64,000 nt of DNA from Streptantibioticus parmotrematis (GCF_019890615.1 NZ_JAINVZ010000003.1:62001-126000); one strand, 5' to 3'. Counted from the first letter of the stretch, positions 9,523 to 21,842 are shown. Numbers and translations: made by a program. The notes: generated by a model not told the origin, from the sequence alone.

Positions 9523-10752
9523 GTGAGCAGCGACCCATGGGGACGCGTCGACGAGACGGGGACCGTGTACGTGCGGACGGCCGACGGTGAGCGAGTCGTC
9601 GGCTCGTGGCAGGCGGGCTCTCCCGACGAGGCGCTCGCGTATTTCAAGCGCAAGTACGACGGACTCGTCGTCGAGATCGGCCTCCTCGAACGCCGGGTGC
9701 GTACCACCGATCTGTCGGCCAAGGACGCCAACACCGCCATCGAGCACCTGCGCTCGACAGTGACCGAGGCGCACGCCGTCGGTGACCTGGACGCCCTGGT
9801 CAAGCGGCTCGACGGGCTCGTCGGGGAGGTCGACTCGCGCCGTGAGCAGCGCAAGGTGGCCAAGGCGAAGGCGAACGACGAGGCGAAGACCGCCAAGGAG
9901 CAGCTGGTCGCCGAGGCCGAGGAGCTGTCGGTCAGCGAGCAGTGGCGCGCGGCGGGCGAGCGGCTGCGGGCGCTGGTGGACACCTGGAAGGGCCTGCCGC
10001 GGCTCGACCGCAAGTCCGACGACGAGCTGTGGCACCGCTTCAGCCATGCCCGTTCGGTCTTCTCCAAGCGGCGCAAGGCGCACTTCGCCTCGCTGGACGC
10101 GCAGCGCGAGGACGCCCGGCGGATCAAGGAGAAGCTGGCCCAGGAGGCCGAGTCGCTCTCCGGTTCCACCGAGTGGGGTCCGACCGCAGCCCGCTACCGC
10201 GAGCTGATGTCCGACTGGAAGGCGGCGGGCCGCGCCCAGCGCGAGGCCGAGGACGAGCTGTGGAACCGCTTCCGCGGCGCCCAGGACGTCTTCTTCGCCG
10301 CCCGCGCGGAGGTGTTCGCAGAACGCGACTCCGAGCAGCGGGAGAACCTGACCCGCAAGGAGGAGCTGGCCATCGAGGCCGAGAAGCTGCTTCCGGTGAC
10401 CGACCTGAAGGCGGCGCGCGCGGCGTTCCGCTCGCTCAACGAGCGCTGGGAGGCGATCGGTCACGTCCCGCGGGACGCGCGCCCCAGGATCGAAGCGCGG
10501 ATGCACGCGGTCGAGCGGGCGATCCAGGACGCGGAGGAGTCGGAGTGGCGCCGCACGAACCCTGAGGCGCGGGCGCGCGCGGAGGGTCTCACCGGTCAGC
10601 TCCAGGCGGCGGTGGACAAGCTCAGGGGCCAGGTGGACACGGCCCGCGCGGCGGGCAACTCCGCGAAGGCGGACAAGCTGGAACGCGAGCTGGAGGGCCG
10701 TCAGGCCCTCCTGGACCAGGCCCTGAAGGGCCTCCACGAGTTCGGCGGCTGA
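9523..10752 (+). CDS. DUF349 domain protein, coiled coil
   Basis: A 409-residue, highly charged, mostly helical protein with several DUF349 repeats. Each has the pattern W-x-x-x-G-x-x-x-R followed by D-D-E-L-W-x-R-F, seen at WKGLPRLDRKSDDELWHRF and WKAAGRAQREAEDELWNRF, with a more degenerate copy at RWEAIGHVPRDARPRIEAR. The N-terminus carries a small conserved region (GRVDETGTVYVRTADGE). The function of DUF349 proteins in actinobacteria is not established. The GTG at 9523 has GGAGGAGG four bases upstream. It converges on relA. Confidence 0.88.
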   Translation: MSSDPWGRVDETGTVYVRTADGERVVGSWQAGSPDEALAYFKRKYDGLVVEIGLLERRVRTTDLSAKDANTAIEHLRSTVTEAHAVGDLDALVKRLDGLVGEVDSRREQRKVAKAKANDEAKTAKEQLVAEAEELSVSEQWRAAGERLRALVDTWKGLPRLDRKSDDELWHRFSHARSVFSKRRKAHFASLDAQREDARRIKEKLAQEAESLSGSTEWGPTAARYRELMSDWKAAGRAQREAEDELWNRFRGAQDVFFAARAEVFAERDSEQRENLTRKEELAIEAEKLLPVTDLKAARAAFRSLNERWEAIGHVPRDARPRIEARMHAVERAIQDAEESEWRRTNPEARARAEGLTGQLQAAVDKLRGQVDTARAAGNSAKADKLERELEGRQALLDQALKGLHEFGG

Positions 10753-10772
10753 CGATTCCGGTTCCTTCCGGA

Positions 10773-10797
10773 GCGGCGGTTGTGTTCTTCCCGCCGC
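10773..10797. terminator. Weak hairpin after the DUF349 gene
   Basis: A 7-bp stem (GCGGCGG with CCGCCGC) lies 20 bp past the stop, between convergent genes. It is short, so the call is tentative. Confidence 0.35.
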
Positions 10798-10945
10798 GAC
10801 GGTGATCAGCCAGTACGGCGTGGAGCGGCGGTGCCGAGCCGTCATCAACCTGCTGAAGGGCTGCTGACGGCCGGGCACCGCCGGTCCACGCCGTTTCGCT
10901 TCTCCCCGTCGCGGCGGCAGAAGGGAAGCCGCAGGCGGAAGGCGG

Positions 10946-13402
<2,457 letters not shown>

Positions 13403-13543
13403 GGGCACTCCTCAAGCGGGACCGGGCCGCGGTACGGGTCCGGACTCCCATGGTATCGATGTGCCGCCCCCTGCCGCGTGCGGCCGGTGCGCCGACCGCT
13501 CCCCCGGCGTGCGCGCGGGCGGACGTGTCCCCGGCGAACGCGG

Positions 13544-13575
13544 GAGCGGGCCCCGGTTGTTCCCGGGACCCGCTC
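13544..13575 (-). terminator. Terminator hairpin downstream of apt
   Basis: A 13-bp stem with one mismatch (13544-13556 with 13563-13575) and a 6-base loop lies about 40 bp past the apt stop, in the relA upstream region. Confidence 0.65.
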
Positions 13576-13613
13576 TCGTGGCCGTTCATGCCCTGTGGGG
13601 AGCCTTGCGCCCG

Positions 13614-14174
13614 TCAGACGGCGACCAGGGCCTCCAGCGGGGCGCCGTCGAGCGCCGGGGCCAGCCGGGCGCGGCCGCCCAGGAAGCCCAGCTCCATGAG
13701 CACCGCGAGCCCGGCGACCTCGGCGCCCGCCCGCCGGATCAGCTCCAGCGAGGCTTCGGCGGTGCCGCCGGTGGCCAGCACGTCGTCGATGACGAGGACC
13801 CGCTCGCCGGGTACGAAGGCGTCGCCGAGCACCTCGATCTCGGCGGTGCCGTACTCCAGCTCGTAGGCCTGCCGATGGGTGACGCCGGGGAGCTTGCCCG
13901 CCTTGCGGACCGGGACGAAGCCGAGACCGGCCCTGGCCGCCGCGGGGGCGGCCAGGATGAAGCCGCGGGCCTCCAGGCCGACGACCTTGTCGGCCCGGTG
14001 GCGTACGCACAGCTCGGCCAGCGCGCCGGTGAGCGCGCCGAAGGCGGCCGGGTCGGCGAGCAGCGGGGTGATGTCCTTGAACACCACGCCCGGCTGCGGG
14101 TAGTCGGGCACGTCGCGGATCCGGCTGAGCAGGAGGCCGCGCAGGTCGGCCCCGGCCAGGTCGGCCGTGGTCAT
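13614..14174 (-). CDS. apt: Adenine phosphoribosyltransferase
   Basis: A 186-residue type I phosphoribosyltransferase that makes AMP from adenine and PRPP in purine salvage. The PRPP-binding loop is VLVIDDVLATGGTAEASLEL near residue 120. The N-terminal PQPGVVFKDITPLLADPAAF and the GLEARGFILA segments are characteristic of Apt. The ATG at 14174 has AGGGGAGA six bases upstream. The gene starts 16 bp after the secF stop and precedes relA, the usual secDF-apt-rel order. A hairpin terminator follows, so rel probably has its own promoter. Confidence 0.95.
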   Translation of the reverse strand: MTTADLAGADLRGLLLSRIRDVPDYPQPGVVFKDITPLLADPAAFGALTGALAELCVRHRADKVVGLEARGFILAAPAAARAGLGFVPVRKAGKLPGVTHRQAYELEYGTAEIEVLGDAFVPGERVLVIDDVLATGGTAEASLELIRRAGAEVAGLAVLMELGFLGGRARLAPALDGAPLEALVAV

Positions 14175-14190
14175 CGTGGTCTCCCCTGGC

Positions 14191-15339
14191 TCAGCGGCGC
14201 TTGCCGGACGGGCGGCCGCGGCCGCGGTTGCGGGACGAGGGCTGCTGTCGTCGCTGGCCGCCGATACCGGAGCCGGAACCCGCGCCGGCACCGGCCGGCT
14301 CGTCGTCGCCGTCCTCGGCCTGCTCGCGCTCCGCGTCCTGGGCGTCGAGGTCGACACCCTCGCGCTCGGCCTTGGCACGCTTGGCCCTGACCCGCTTGGC
14401 CAGCGCCTTCATCTCCGGGGTGGCCTCCTTGAAGGAGGTGACCAGCGGGGTGGCGATGAAGATCGAGGAGTAGGCACCGGCGGTCAGGCCGACGAACAGC
14501 GCGAGCGCGATGTCGTTGAGCATGCCCGCGCCGAGCAGGCCGCCGCCGATGAACAGCAGCGCGGCGACCGGCAGCAGCGCCACGACGGAGGTGTTGATGG
14601 AGCGCACCAGCGTCATGTTAAGGCTGCGGTTGGCCAGCTCGGTGTAGGTGTACCGGGTCTGGCTCGTGATGCCCTTGGTGGTCTCCTTCAGGCCGTCGAA
14701 GACCACGACGGTGTCGTAGAGCGAGTAGCCGAGGATGGTCAGCAGACCGATGACCGTACCGGGCGTCACCTCGAAGCCGACGATGGCGTAGACGCCGACG
14801 GTGATCGTCAGGTCGTGGATGAGCGCGATCAGGGCCGCGACGGCCATCCGCCACTCGAAGGCGATCGCCAGGTAGATGACGACCAGGACCATGAAGATGA
14901 CCAGGCCCAGTTCGGCCTTCTGGGAGACCTGCTGGCCCCAGCTCGGGCCGACGACCTGCGGCGAGATGGAGTCGGGGGCGACGCCGAGGTCCTTGGCGAT
15001 GCCGCCGCGCACGCTCATCGCGGTGTCGTTGTCGATGCCGCTGACCTGGATGCGCATGCCGCCGGTGCCGAGCTTCTGCGCGATGACGTCGTGCGGTCCT
15101 GACAGCAGGGCCTTGGTGTCGTTCTCCGCCTGGGTCGTGGAGACCGAGACCTTGGGCGTGGTGAAGACCGCGCCGCCGGAGAAGTCGATGCCCTTGTTGA
15201 GGCCGTTGACGGCCAGGCCCACGACGGCGACGATCGTGATCAGGATCGAGACGCCGTACCAGACGCGGCGCTTGCCGACGACGTCGAGCGACAGCTCGCC
15301 GCGGTGCAGCCGGTGACTGAGGCTACCGAGCCGGGACAT
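14191..15339 (-). CDS. secF: Protein translocase subunit SecF
   Basis: A 382-residue SecF, the proton-motive-force driven helper of SecYEG-SecA export. The six-helix RND-like core is visible, with the conserved YSLYDTVVVFDGLKE segment, RSINTSVVALLPVAALLFIG and GAYSSIFIATPLV. The N-terminus reads GVSILITIVAVVGLAVNGLNKGIDFSGG. The C-terminus (about 60 residues) is a charged, Gly/Arg-rich cytoplasmic tail, longer than in E. coli. The ATG at 15339 overlaps the secD stop as TGATG, so translation is coupled, and apt follows 16 bp later. Confidence 0.96.
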   Translation of the reverse strand: MSRLGSLSHRLHRGELSLDVVGKRRVWYGVSILITIVAVVGLAVNGLNKGIDFSGGAVFTTPKVSVSTTQAENDTKALLSGPHDVIAQKLGTGGMRIQVSGIDNDTAMSVRGGIAKDLGVAPDSISPQVVGPSWGQQVSQKAELGLVIFMVLVVIYLAIAFEWRMAVAALIALIHDLTITVGVYAIVGFEVTPGTVIGLLTILGYSLYDTVVVFDGLKETTKGITSQTRYTYTELANRSLNMTLVRSINTSVVALLPVAALLFIGGGLLGAGMLNDIALALFVGLTAGAYSSIFIATPLVTSFKEATPEMKALAKRVRAKRAKAEREGVDLDAQDAEREQAEDGDDEPAGAGAGSGSGIGGQRRQQPSSRNRGRGRPSGKRR

Positions 15340-17105
15340 CAGGCCTCCTTGACATCGGTACGAGCCGGACGGCGGACGCGGCGCAGCGGGGCGTTGAAGC
15401 CCACGCTCTCCGGATCGAGCCCGGACCAGCGGTGGCCGTCCCGGTAGAACGGGCGCCGGGCCAGGATCGTCAGCAGCGGCTTGGTGAACAGGTAGACCAC
15501 GACGACGTCGAGGACGGTGGTCAGGCCCAGGGTGAACGCGAAGCCCTTCACGTCGCCGACCGAGCAGATGTAGAGCACGGCGGCGGCCAGGAAGGAGACG
15601 AAGTCGGAGACCAGGATGGTGCGCCGGGCGCGCGGCCAGGCCCGCTGCACGGCCGGTCCGAGACTGCGTCCGTGCCGCAGCTCGTCCCGTACGCGTTCGA
15701 AGTACACGATGAACGAGTCGGCCGTGATGCCGATGGCGACGATGGCGCCGCAGACCGCGGGCAGGCTCAGCGCGAAGCCGATGGCCGGGCCGAGCAGCGA
15801 CATGATCGAGTAGGTCAGCGCGGCGGAGACCACGAGGCTGAGCACCGCGACGAAGCTCAGGCCCCGGTAGTACGCCAGCAGGTAGAGCACCACCAGCGCG
15901 AGGCCGAAGGCGCCCGCGATCAGACCGCCGTGCAGCTGTTCTCCGCCGAGCTGCGGGGAGACCGTGGTGACGGTGGAGGTGGTGAAGGACAGCGGCAGCG
16001 CGCCGTAGGACAGCACGTTGGCGAGGTCCTCGGAGCTCTGCTGGGTGAAGCTGCCGGAGATCTGCGCCTGGCCGCCGGTGATGGCGGAGCTGACGGACGG
16101 CGAGGAGACGACCTGGTTGTCCAGGACGATCGCGAACTCGTTGTTCGGGGCCTGCTGCTGCGCCAGCTCGCCGGTGACCTTGGCGAACTCGCTGTTGCCC
16201 TTGGAGTTGAAGCCGAGGGTGACGATCCAGCCGGCGCCGGTCTGCGTGTCGTAGACCGACTTGGCGCTGGAGACGTCCTTACCCGCGACCGCGGAGGCGC
16301 CGAGGATGTACTTGGTGGAGCCGTCCTGGCTGCACGCGATCATCTTGTCGGTCGGCTTGGCGGCGGCGCCTGCCTCGGAGGCCTGCTTCTTGTTCTTGCA
16401 GTCCAGCGCGGCGAACTGCTTCTGGAGCGCGGCCGGGGCGGACAGGTCGAGGCCGCCGGAGGAGGCACTCGGCGACGGGCTGGGCGCGGTGGACGGGGTC
16501 GTCTTCGGGCTGGCGGCGCCGGACGCCTTGAGGGCGTCGGTGACCGCGCGGCCCTGCGTGGTGGAGCTGGGGTTCGGCTTCGGGGCGGTGGAGCCGGTGG
16601 CCTTGGAGCCGGTGCTCGCGCTGGGCTTGGACGACGGCGTGGTCTTCCCGGAGGGGCTGCCGGACGGCGTGGGCGTCGGGGTGGACGCCGGGGTGTTGGC
16701 CGCCTCGGTGATCACCGGGCGGAAGTAGAGCTGGGCGGTGGTGCCGACCAGCTTCTCCGCCTGCGCGGTGTTGGTGCCCTTGGGGATGTCGACGACGATG
16801 TTCTTGTTGCCCTGCGTCTGCGCGGTCGCCTCGGAGACACCCAGACCGTTGACCCGCTTGTTCATGATGTCGGCGGCGGTCTTCATGTTGGTCGGGTTGA
16901 TCGCGTTGGGCTGGCCCGGGGTGTTCTTGGCCGTCAACGTGATCTCGGTGCCGCCCGCGAGGTCGATGCCCAGACGCGGGGTCTTCGCGCCGGAGAGGAA
17001 CATCGTCCCGGTGAGCGCGACCAGCGCGATCAGGATGATCGCCAGCGCGCGGCCCGGGTGTCCGTCCGCGCCCGGGGACCTGCGTCCCTTCTTGGGTGCT
17101 GCCAC
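15339..17105 (-). CDS. secD: Protein translocase subunit SecD
   Basis: A 588-residue SecD. The first helix is GRALAIILIALVALTGTMFLSG, followed by the signature LGIDLAGGTEITL. The periplasmic region contains a Ser/Thr/Pro-rich low-complexity insert of about 90 residues (near residues 155-250). The C-terminal RND core carries GIVAIGITADSFIVYFERVRDE in near-canonical form. I chose the GTG at 17105 (AAPKKGRRSPGADG) with AGGGAGA upstream; the open frame begins earlier at 17165 without a site. It overlaps secF and lies downstream of yajC, giving the standard yajC-secD-secF order. Confidence 0.95.
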   Translation of the reverse strand: MAAPKKGRRSPGADGHPGRALAIILIALVALTGTMFLSGAKTPRLGIDLAGGTEITLTAKNTPGQPNAINPTNMKTAADIMNKRVNGLGVSEATAQTQGNKNIVVDIPKGTNTAQAEKLVGTTAQLYFRPVITEAANTPASTPTPTPSGSPSGKTTPSSKPSASTGSKATGSTAPKPNPSSTTQGRAVTDALKASGAASPKTTPSTAPSPSPSASSGGLDLSAPAALQKQFAALDCKNKKQASEAGAAAKPTDKMIACSQDGSTKYILGASAVAGKDVSSAKSVYDTQTGAGWIVTLGFNSKGNSEFAKVTGELAQQQAPNNEFAIVLDNQVVSSPSVSSAITGGQAQISGSFTQQSSEDLANVLSYGALPLSFTTSTVTTVSPQLGGEQLHGGLIAGAFGLALVVLYLLAYYRGLSFVAVLSLVVSAALTYSIMSLLGPAIGFALSLPAVCGAIVAIGITADSFIVYFERVRDELRHGRSLGPAVQRAWPRARRTILVSDFVSFLAAAVLYICSVGDVKGFAFTLGLTTVLDVVVVYLFTKPLLTILARRPFYRDGHRWSGLDPESVGFNAPLRRVRRPARTDVKEA

Positions 17106-17273
17106 CTTCTCGTTTCTCCCTGTCCAACCGTTCCCGCGCCGCCGACGGCGCACGGGTGCGGCCACGAATGTGTTGTGAGGACGTTCCGGATGTGCCCCGC
17201 GTCGCGTGGGTGGTGCGGCGCGGGGCGCGGTCGAGCTCCTGGCCCCGGCGGTCGACGCCGCCCGGGCAGGGTG

Positions 17274-17744
17274 TTACTTCTTCTCGCCGTCCTTGACGTC
17301 CGTCACGTTCCCGGCGGCGTCCGCGTCGGTGCCGTGCGGCACGCTGTCGGCGTCGTCCGGGCCCGCGGCCTCGGTCTTGCCGAGGTCGACCTTGGCGTCG
17401 GCGGCGTCCGCGTGGTCCTCGGTCGCGCCCTCGGCGGGCGCGTCCTCGAAGGTGAGCGGGACGTCGTTGTTGACCAGGCGGTCGTACTCCTCCTCGCTGA
17501 GAACGGCGCCGATGGCGTTCTTGGCGAAGATCGAGTGGACACCGGGCGCGACCTCGAGCAGGACGGTGGTGTCACGCACCTCCTTGACGAGGGCGATGAT
17601 GCCGCCGATGGTCCGCACGCCGGAGCCTGGCTGCATCTGGTCGCGCATCTGGGCCGCCTGGCGCTGCTTGTTCTTGGCCGAGCGGGTCATCAGCAGCATG
17701 ACGCCGATGATCAGGATGAAAGGGAGGATCGTGGCGATGTTCAC
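17274..17744 (-). CDS. yajC: Preprotein translocase subunit YajC
   Basis: A 156-residue YajC, an accessory of the SecDF complex. It begins with the single transmembrane helix IATILPFILIIGVMLLMT, followed by the conserved RSAKNKQRQAAQMRDQMQPG and the VRTIGGIIALVKEV segment. The C-terminal 50 residues are acidic and low in complexity. The GTG at 17744 gives the family N-terminus, with AAGGAAA some 13 bases upstream. It lies between ruvB and secD on the same strand. Confidence 0.93.
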   Translation of the reverse strand: MNIATILPFILIIGVMLLMTRSAKNKQRQAAQMRDQMQPGSGVRTIGGIIALVKEVRDTTVLLEVAPGVHSIFAKNAIGAVLSEEEYDRLVNNDVPLTFEDAPAEGATEDHADAADAKVDLGKTEAAGPDDADSVPHGTDADAAGNVTDVKDGEKK

Positions 17745-17929
17745 GGCCTGGGGGGTTTCCTTCGCGTGGCCACGGGGGTGCGGCCTGGTCTACGGGTGGG
17801 ACGAGCGGTGTGTGCGAGGTGCTGTGCCGCCCGTTACTGAGGGCATCGGCGGAGTCTAGGCGAACCCGCGCCCTGGGAACAACGCCCAGCATGGCACTCA
17901 GGTTCCGTGAGCGGCGAGTCCCCGCGCCG

Positions 17930-19024
17930 TCAGGGGCCGAACAGCCCTTGCTGGGGCGGATTCCCGACGTTTTGCGGTGGTACGAGACCGAGGTGCGCCC
18001 AGGCGGCGGGTGTGGCGACCCGGCCACGCGGAGTGCGCGCCAGCAGTCCCTCGCGCACCAGGAACGGCTCGGCCACCTCCTCCACCGTCTCGCGCTCCTC
18101 CCCCACCGCCACCGCGAGCGTCGACAGCCCCACCGGCCCGCCGCCGAACAGCCGCAACAGCGCGTCGAGCACCGCACGGTCCAGCCGGTCGAGACCGCGC
18201 CGGTCGACCTCGTAGACGTCCAGCGCCGAGGCGGCCACCTCACGGGTGATCACGCCGTCCGCCTTGACCTGCGCGTAGTCGCGCACCCGGCGCAGCAGAC
18301 GGTTGGCGATGCGGGGGGTGCCGCGGGAGCGTCCGGCGATCTCGGCGGCACCGTCGGTGTCGACGTCGACGTCGAGCAGCCCGGCGGAGCGGTGGACGAC
18401 GCGCTCCAGCTCGGCGGGCGCGTAGAACTCCATGTGTCCGGTGAAGCCGAACCGGTCGCGCAGCGGCGGCGGCAGCAGTCCCGCCCTGGTGGTGGCCCCG
18501 ACCAGGGTGAACGGCGGCAGCTCCAGCGGGATCGCGGTGGCGCCGGGGCCCTTGCCGACGATCACGTCGACGCGGAAGTCCTCCATCGCCATGTAGAGCA
18601 TCTCCTCGGCGGGCCGGGACATCCGGTGGATCTCGTCGAGGAAGAGCACCTCGCCCTCCTGGAGCGAGGAGAGGATCGCGGCGAGATCGCCGGCGTGCTG
18701 GATGGCGGGGCCGGAGGTGATGCGGATCGGGGCGCCCATCTCGGCCGCGATGATCATCGACAGCGTGGTCTTGCCCAGGCCGGGGGCGCCGGACAGCAGC
18801 ACGTGGTCGGCGGTGGCACCGCGCTGGCGAGCGGCCTTCAGTACCAGGTCGAGCTGTTCGCGGACCCGCTCCTGGCCGACGAACTCGGCGAGTTCCTTGG
18901 GCCGCAGGGCGGCTTCGACGGCCTGGTCCTCACCGTCGGCGGCGGAGCCGACGAGCCGGTCGGCGGCGGTCTCGGCGGACTCGTCGTCGTACGCGGGGTC
19001 GTACGGGGAGTCGTACGGGTTCAC
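17930..19024 (-). CDS. ruvB: Holliday junction branch migration helicase RuvB
   Basis: A 364-residue AAA+ motor that drives Holliday junction branch migration with RuvA. Walker A is [12 protein letters not shown] near residue 83, Walker B is [10 protein letters not shown] near residue 132, sensor 1 is LVGATTRAG, and the C-terminal winged-helix DNA-binding domain follows ([17 protein letters not shown]). The GTG at 19024 gives a short acidic N-terminal extension ([17 protein letters not shown]) common in Streptomyces, with GAGG about ten bases upstream. ruvA lies upstream across a spacer that carries a repeat of the ruvA tail. Confidence 0.97.
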   Translation of the reverse strand: MNPYDSPYDPAYDDESAETAADRLVGSAADGEDQAVEAALRPKELAEFVGQERVREQLDLVLKAARQRGATADHVLLSGAPGLGKTTLSMIIAAEMGAPIRITSGPAIQHAGDLAAILSSLQEGEVLFLDEIHRMSRPAEEMLYMAMEDFRVDVIVGKGPGATAIPLELPPFTLVGATTRAGLLPPPLRDRFGFTGHMEFYAPAELERVVHRSAGLLDVDVDTDGAAEIAGRSRGTPRIANRLLRRVRDYAQVKADGVITREVAASALDVYEVDRRGLDRLDRAVLDALLRLFGGGPVGLSTLAVAVGEERETVEEVAEPFLVREGLLARTPRGRVATPAAWAHLGLVPPQNVGNPPQQGLFGP

Positions 19025-19054
19025 GGGTGGGTGCCTCACGGGTCGGGGCGCGCG

Positions 19055-19101
19055 GGTCGGCGGGAGCGGTCGAGGGGTGCCGGTCAGCGGGAGCGGTTGA
19101 G
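19055..19101. repeat. Direct repeat spanning the ruvA stop codon
   Basis: Two 20-bp copies, 19055-19074 and 19082-19101, match at 18 positions with a 27-bp period. The copy at 19082-19101 encodes the end of RuvA (residues LNRSR) and its stop. The other sits downstream in the spacer before ruvB. Confidence 0.8.
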
Positions 19102-19698
19102 GCTCTGGAGGGCGGCGCGCAGCAGGGCGCCCACGTTGGGCTCGCCGCCCGCCTCGGCCTGCGGGGCGACGGCGTCGACCGCCTCCTCGGCGTCCTTGGG
19201 CTGATAGCCGAGGCCGGTGAGGGCCGCGTGCAGCTGCTCGCGCCAGGAGGCGGGGACGCTCGCGGCGGCCGGGCGGGCGGCGGAACCGGTGCCGAGCGGT
19301 GCGCCGAGCCGGTCCTTCAGTTCGAGCAGCAGCCGCTGGGCTCCCTTCTTGCCGATGCCCGGCACCGCGGTGAGCGCCTTCTCGTCGCCCTGGGCGACGG
19401 CGAGCCGCAGCGCGTCGGGGGTGTGCACGGCGAGCATGGCCTGGGCGAGCCGCGGGCCGACGCCGCTGGCGGTCTGGAGCAGTTCGAAGACCTGGCGCTC
19501 GTCGTCGTCGGCGAAACCGTAGAGGGTGAGCGAGTCCTCGCGCACGACCAGGGAGGTGGCCAGCCGGGTGGGCTCGCCGAGCCGCAGTCCGGCGATGGTG
19601 CCGGGGCTGCACTGCAGGAGCAGGCCGACCCCGCCGACCTCGACGACCGCGCTGCCGGGGGCGAGGGCGGCGACGGGCCCGGAGACGAAGGCGATCAT
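19084..19698 (-). CDS. ruvA: Holliday junction DNA helicase subunit RuvA
   Basis: A 204-residue RuvA that binds four-way junctions and loads RuvB. Domain I starts [21 protein letters not shown]. The helix-hairpin-helix segments of domain II are visible ([17 protein letters not shown] and [19 protein letters not shown]), and domain III, which contacts RuvB, is [21 protein letters not shown]. The ATG at 19698 overlaps the ruvC stop by four bases (ATGA), so the two are coupled. The 3' end is part of a direct repeat that continues toward ruvB. Confidence 0.97.
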   Translation of the reverse strand: MIAFVSGPVAALAPGSAVVEVGGVGLLLQCSPGTIAGLRLGEPTRLATSLVVREDSLTLYGFADDDERQVFELLQTASGVGPRLAQAMLAVHTPDALRLAVAQGDEKALTAVPGIGKKGAQRLLLELKDRLGAPLGTGSAARPAAASVPASWREQLHAALTGLGYQPKDAEEAVDAVAPQAEAGGEPNVGALLRAALQSLNRSR

Positions 19699-20234
19699 GC
19701 GGTGCTGCCTTTCGTGGTGCGGATGCGCTGGGCGGCGACCGCCCGCTGGAGCCGGTCGGTGGCGGGGGCGCGCCAGATGTGGCAGATGGCCAGGGCGAGG
19801 GCGTCGGCGGCGTCGGCCGGCTTGGGCGGGGCGTCCAGCCGCAGCAGCCGGGTGACCATCGCGCCGACCTGGGCCTTGTCGGCGCGTCCCGAGCCGGTGA
19901 CGGCGGCCTTGACCTCGCTGGGGGTGTGCAGCGCTACGGGCAGTCCGCGGCGCGCGGCGCAGAGCATGGCGACAGCGCTGGCCTGCGCGGTGCCCATCAC
20001 GGTGCGCACGTTGTGCTGGCTGAACACCCGCTCCACGGCGACGAATTCGGGGCGGTACTCGTCCAGCCAGCGCTCGATGCCCTCCTCGACGGCGACCAGC
20101 CGCCGCGCGGTCTCGGCGTCGGCGGGGGTGCGCACCACGCCCACGCCGATCATGCGCAGGGGGCGGCCCGCGACGCCCTCGACGACGCCGACGCCGCACC
20201 GGGTCAGCCCGGGGTCAACGCCCAGAACGCGCAC
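19695..20234 (-). CDS. ruvC: Holliday junction resolvase RuvC
   Basis: A 179-residue RuvC endonuclease that cuts Holliday junctions. The RNase H-like fold starts [20 protein letters not shown] with the first catalytic Asp at residue 7. The glutamate segment is [15 protein letters not shown] near residue 66, and the C-terminal acidic pair region is [15 protein letters not shown] near residue 145. It begins with the GTG at 20234 and leads the ruvC-ruvA-ruvB operon. yebC lies upstream, separated by a strong hairpin. Confidence 0.97.
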   Translation of the reverse strand: MRVLGVDPGLTRCGVGVVEGVAGRPLRMIGVGVVRTPADAETARRLVAVEEGIERWLDEYRPEFVAVERVFSQHNVRTVMGTAQASAVAMLCAARRGLPVALHTPSEVKAAVTGSGRADKAQVGAMVTRLLRLDAPPKPADAADALALAICHIWRAPATDRLQRAVAAQRIRTTKGSTA

Positions 20235-20305
20235 CGCTCCCCTCCCCTTCCGAGCCGTTCGGACATCCGTTCCGGCAGGTTATCGGGTCGCACTGACAAA
20301 GACGC

Positions 20306-20345
20306 GACACGGGCCGACCGGGGAGTGTCCCGGCCGGCCCGTGTC
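20306..20345 (-). terminator. Terminator hairpin downstream of yebC
   Basis: An inverted repeat of 17 pairs with one mismatch (20306-20322 with 20329-20345) lies 30 bp past the yebC stop and just before ruvC. Confidence 0.7.
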
Positions 20346-20374
20346 GGCGCACGCGATGTGGAGTTGACCCGCCG

Positions 20375-21127
20375 TCAGGCGTCGACCTTCTCCATGACGT
20401 CGTCGGAGACGTCGAAGTTGGCGAAGACGTTCTGCACGTCGTCGCTGTCCTCCAGGGCGTCGATCAGCTTGAAGATCTTGCGCGCGCCCTCCTCGTCCAG
20501 CTCGACCTGCATGGTGGGGACGAAGTTGGCGTCGGCCGAGTCGTAGTCGATGCCCGCGTCCTGGAGCGCCTTGCGCACCGGGACCAGGTCGGTCGCCTCG
20601 CTGATCACCTCGAAGGTGTCGCCGAGGTCGTTGACCTCCTCGGCGCCCGCGTCGAGGACCGCGCCGAGCACGTCGTCCTCGCCCAGCTCACCCTTGGGGA
20701 CGATCACCACGCCCTTGCGGTTGAACAGGTACGACACCGAGCCCGGGTCGGCCATCGAGCCGCCGTTGCGGGTCATCGCCACGCGGACCTCGGAGGCGGC
20801 ACGGTTGCGGTTGTCGGTGAGGCACTCGATGAGGACGGCCACGCCGTTGGGCCCGTAGCCCTCGTACATGATCGTCTCGTAGTCGGCGCCGCCCGCCTCG
20901 AGACCGGCGCCGCGCTTGACGGCGCTGTCGATGTTCTTGTTGGGCACCGAGCTCTTCTTGGCCTTCTGGATGGCGTCGAAGAGGGTGGGGTTGCCGTCCG
21001 GGTCGGCACCACCGGTGCGGGCCGCGACCTCGATGTTCTTGATCAGCTTCGCGAAGAGCTTGCCGCGCTTGGCGTCGATCACGGCCTTCTTGTGCTTGGT
21101 CGTAGCCCATTTAGAGTGGCCGGACAT
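20375..21127 (-). CDS. YebC/PmpR (TACO1) family regulator
   Basis: A 250-residue YebC family protein. The N-terminus [22 protein letters not shown] is the family signature, followed by [23 protein letters not shown] and the [20 protein letters not shown] segment. Members are reported as transcription regulators or as translation activators on proline-rich sequences; which applies here cannot be read from sequence. The start ATG at 21127 has AAAAAGGAGA upstream. The leader carries two 19-bp direct repeats with CACGTG cores. ruvC follows after a hairpin, and pdxT lies upstream. Confidence 0.95.
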   Translation of the reverse strand: MSGHSKWATTKHKKAVIDAKRGKLFAKLIKNIEVAARTGGADPDGNPTLFDAIQKAKKSSVPNKNIDSAVKRGAGLEAGGADYETIMYEGYGPNGVAVLIECLTDNRNRAASEVRVAMTRNGGSMADPGSVSYLFNRKGVVIVPKGELGEDDVLGAVLDAGAEEVNDLGDTFEVISEATDLVPVRKALQDAGIDYDSADANFVPTMQVELDEEGARKIFKLIDALEDSDDVQNVFANFDVSDDVMEKVDA

Positions 21128-21142
21128 CCGCCTGTCTCCTTT

Positions 21143-21177
21143 TTCGCGTCTTCACGTGTTGTTCGCGTCTTCACGTG
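21143..21177. repeat. Direct repeats in the yebC leader
   Basis: The 16-bp sequence TTCGCGTCTTCACGTG occurs at 21143-21158 and 21162-21177, a period of 19 bp. A further CACGTG lies at 21181. They sit directly upstream of the yebC ribosome binding site and form most of the pdxT-yebC spacer. Confidence 0.8.
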
Positions 21178-21205
21178 ACCCACGTGCTCACCAACACCTG
21201 TGATC

Positions 21206-21814
21206 CTACCGGGATCCGGCGGACGCCCCCCGCACCATCTCGGCGAACAGGGCGTGCACCCGCTGGTCGCCGGTGAGTTCCGGATGGAACGAGGTGGCCA
21301 GCAGGTGGCCCTGGCGCACCGCGACCACCGTACCGTCACCGAGCGTGGCCAGCGTCTCGACGCCCGCGCCGGTGGACTCGACCCAGGGGGCGCGGATGAA
21401 GACGCCCTCGACCGGGCCGCCGTCGACACCGGTGATCGCGACCGCGGCCTCGAAGGACTCGTTCTGCCGTCCGAAGGCGTTGCGGCGCACGGTCATGTCG
21501 ATGCCGCCGATGGTCTCCTGGTCGTCGCGGCCGTCCAGGATCTTGTCGGCGAGCATGATCATGCCTGCGCAGGAGCCGTAGGCGGGCATCCCGGCCCGCA
21601 CCCGCTCGCGCAGCGGCTGGAGCAGGCCGAAGGCGACGGCCAGCTTGGACATGGTGGTCGACTCGCCGCCGGGGATGACCAGGCCGTCCACCGCGGCCAG
21701 CTCCTCGGGGCGGCGGACGGTGACGGCCTCGGCGCCCGCGGCGCGCAGCGCGGCCAGGTGCTCGCGCACGTCGCCCTGGAGGGCGAGCACGCCGACGGTG
21801 GGGTGGGAGGTCAC
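21206..21814 (-). CDS. pdxT: Pyridoxal 5'-phosphate synthase glutaminase subunit
   Basis: A 202-residue class I glutamine amidotransferase that supplies ammonia to PdxS for PLP synthesis. The catalytic Cys lies in [16 protein letters not shown] near residue 81, and the His-Glu pair in [16 protein letters not shown] near residue 176. The oxyanion strand [15 protein letters not shown] is intact. The GTG at 21814 gives the usual start ([18 protein letters not shown]), with AAAGG about 13 bases upstream. It lies 86 bp after pdxS, and a perfect 32-bp palindrome occupies the gap. Confidence 0.95.
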   Translation of the reverse strand: MTSHPTVGVLALQGDVREHLAALRAAGAEAVTVRRPEELAAVDGLVIPGGESTTMSKLAVAFGLLQPLRERVRAGMPAYGSCAGMIMLADKILDGRDDQETIGGIDMTVRRNAFGRQNESFEAAVAITGVDGGPVEGVFIRAPWVESTGAGVETLATLGDGTVVAVRQGHLLATSFHPELTGDQRVHALFAEMVRGASAGSR

Positions 21815-21842
21815 GGGGGTGGGTCGCCTTTCGGTCGTACGG

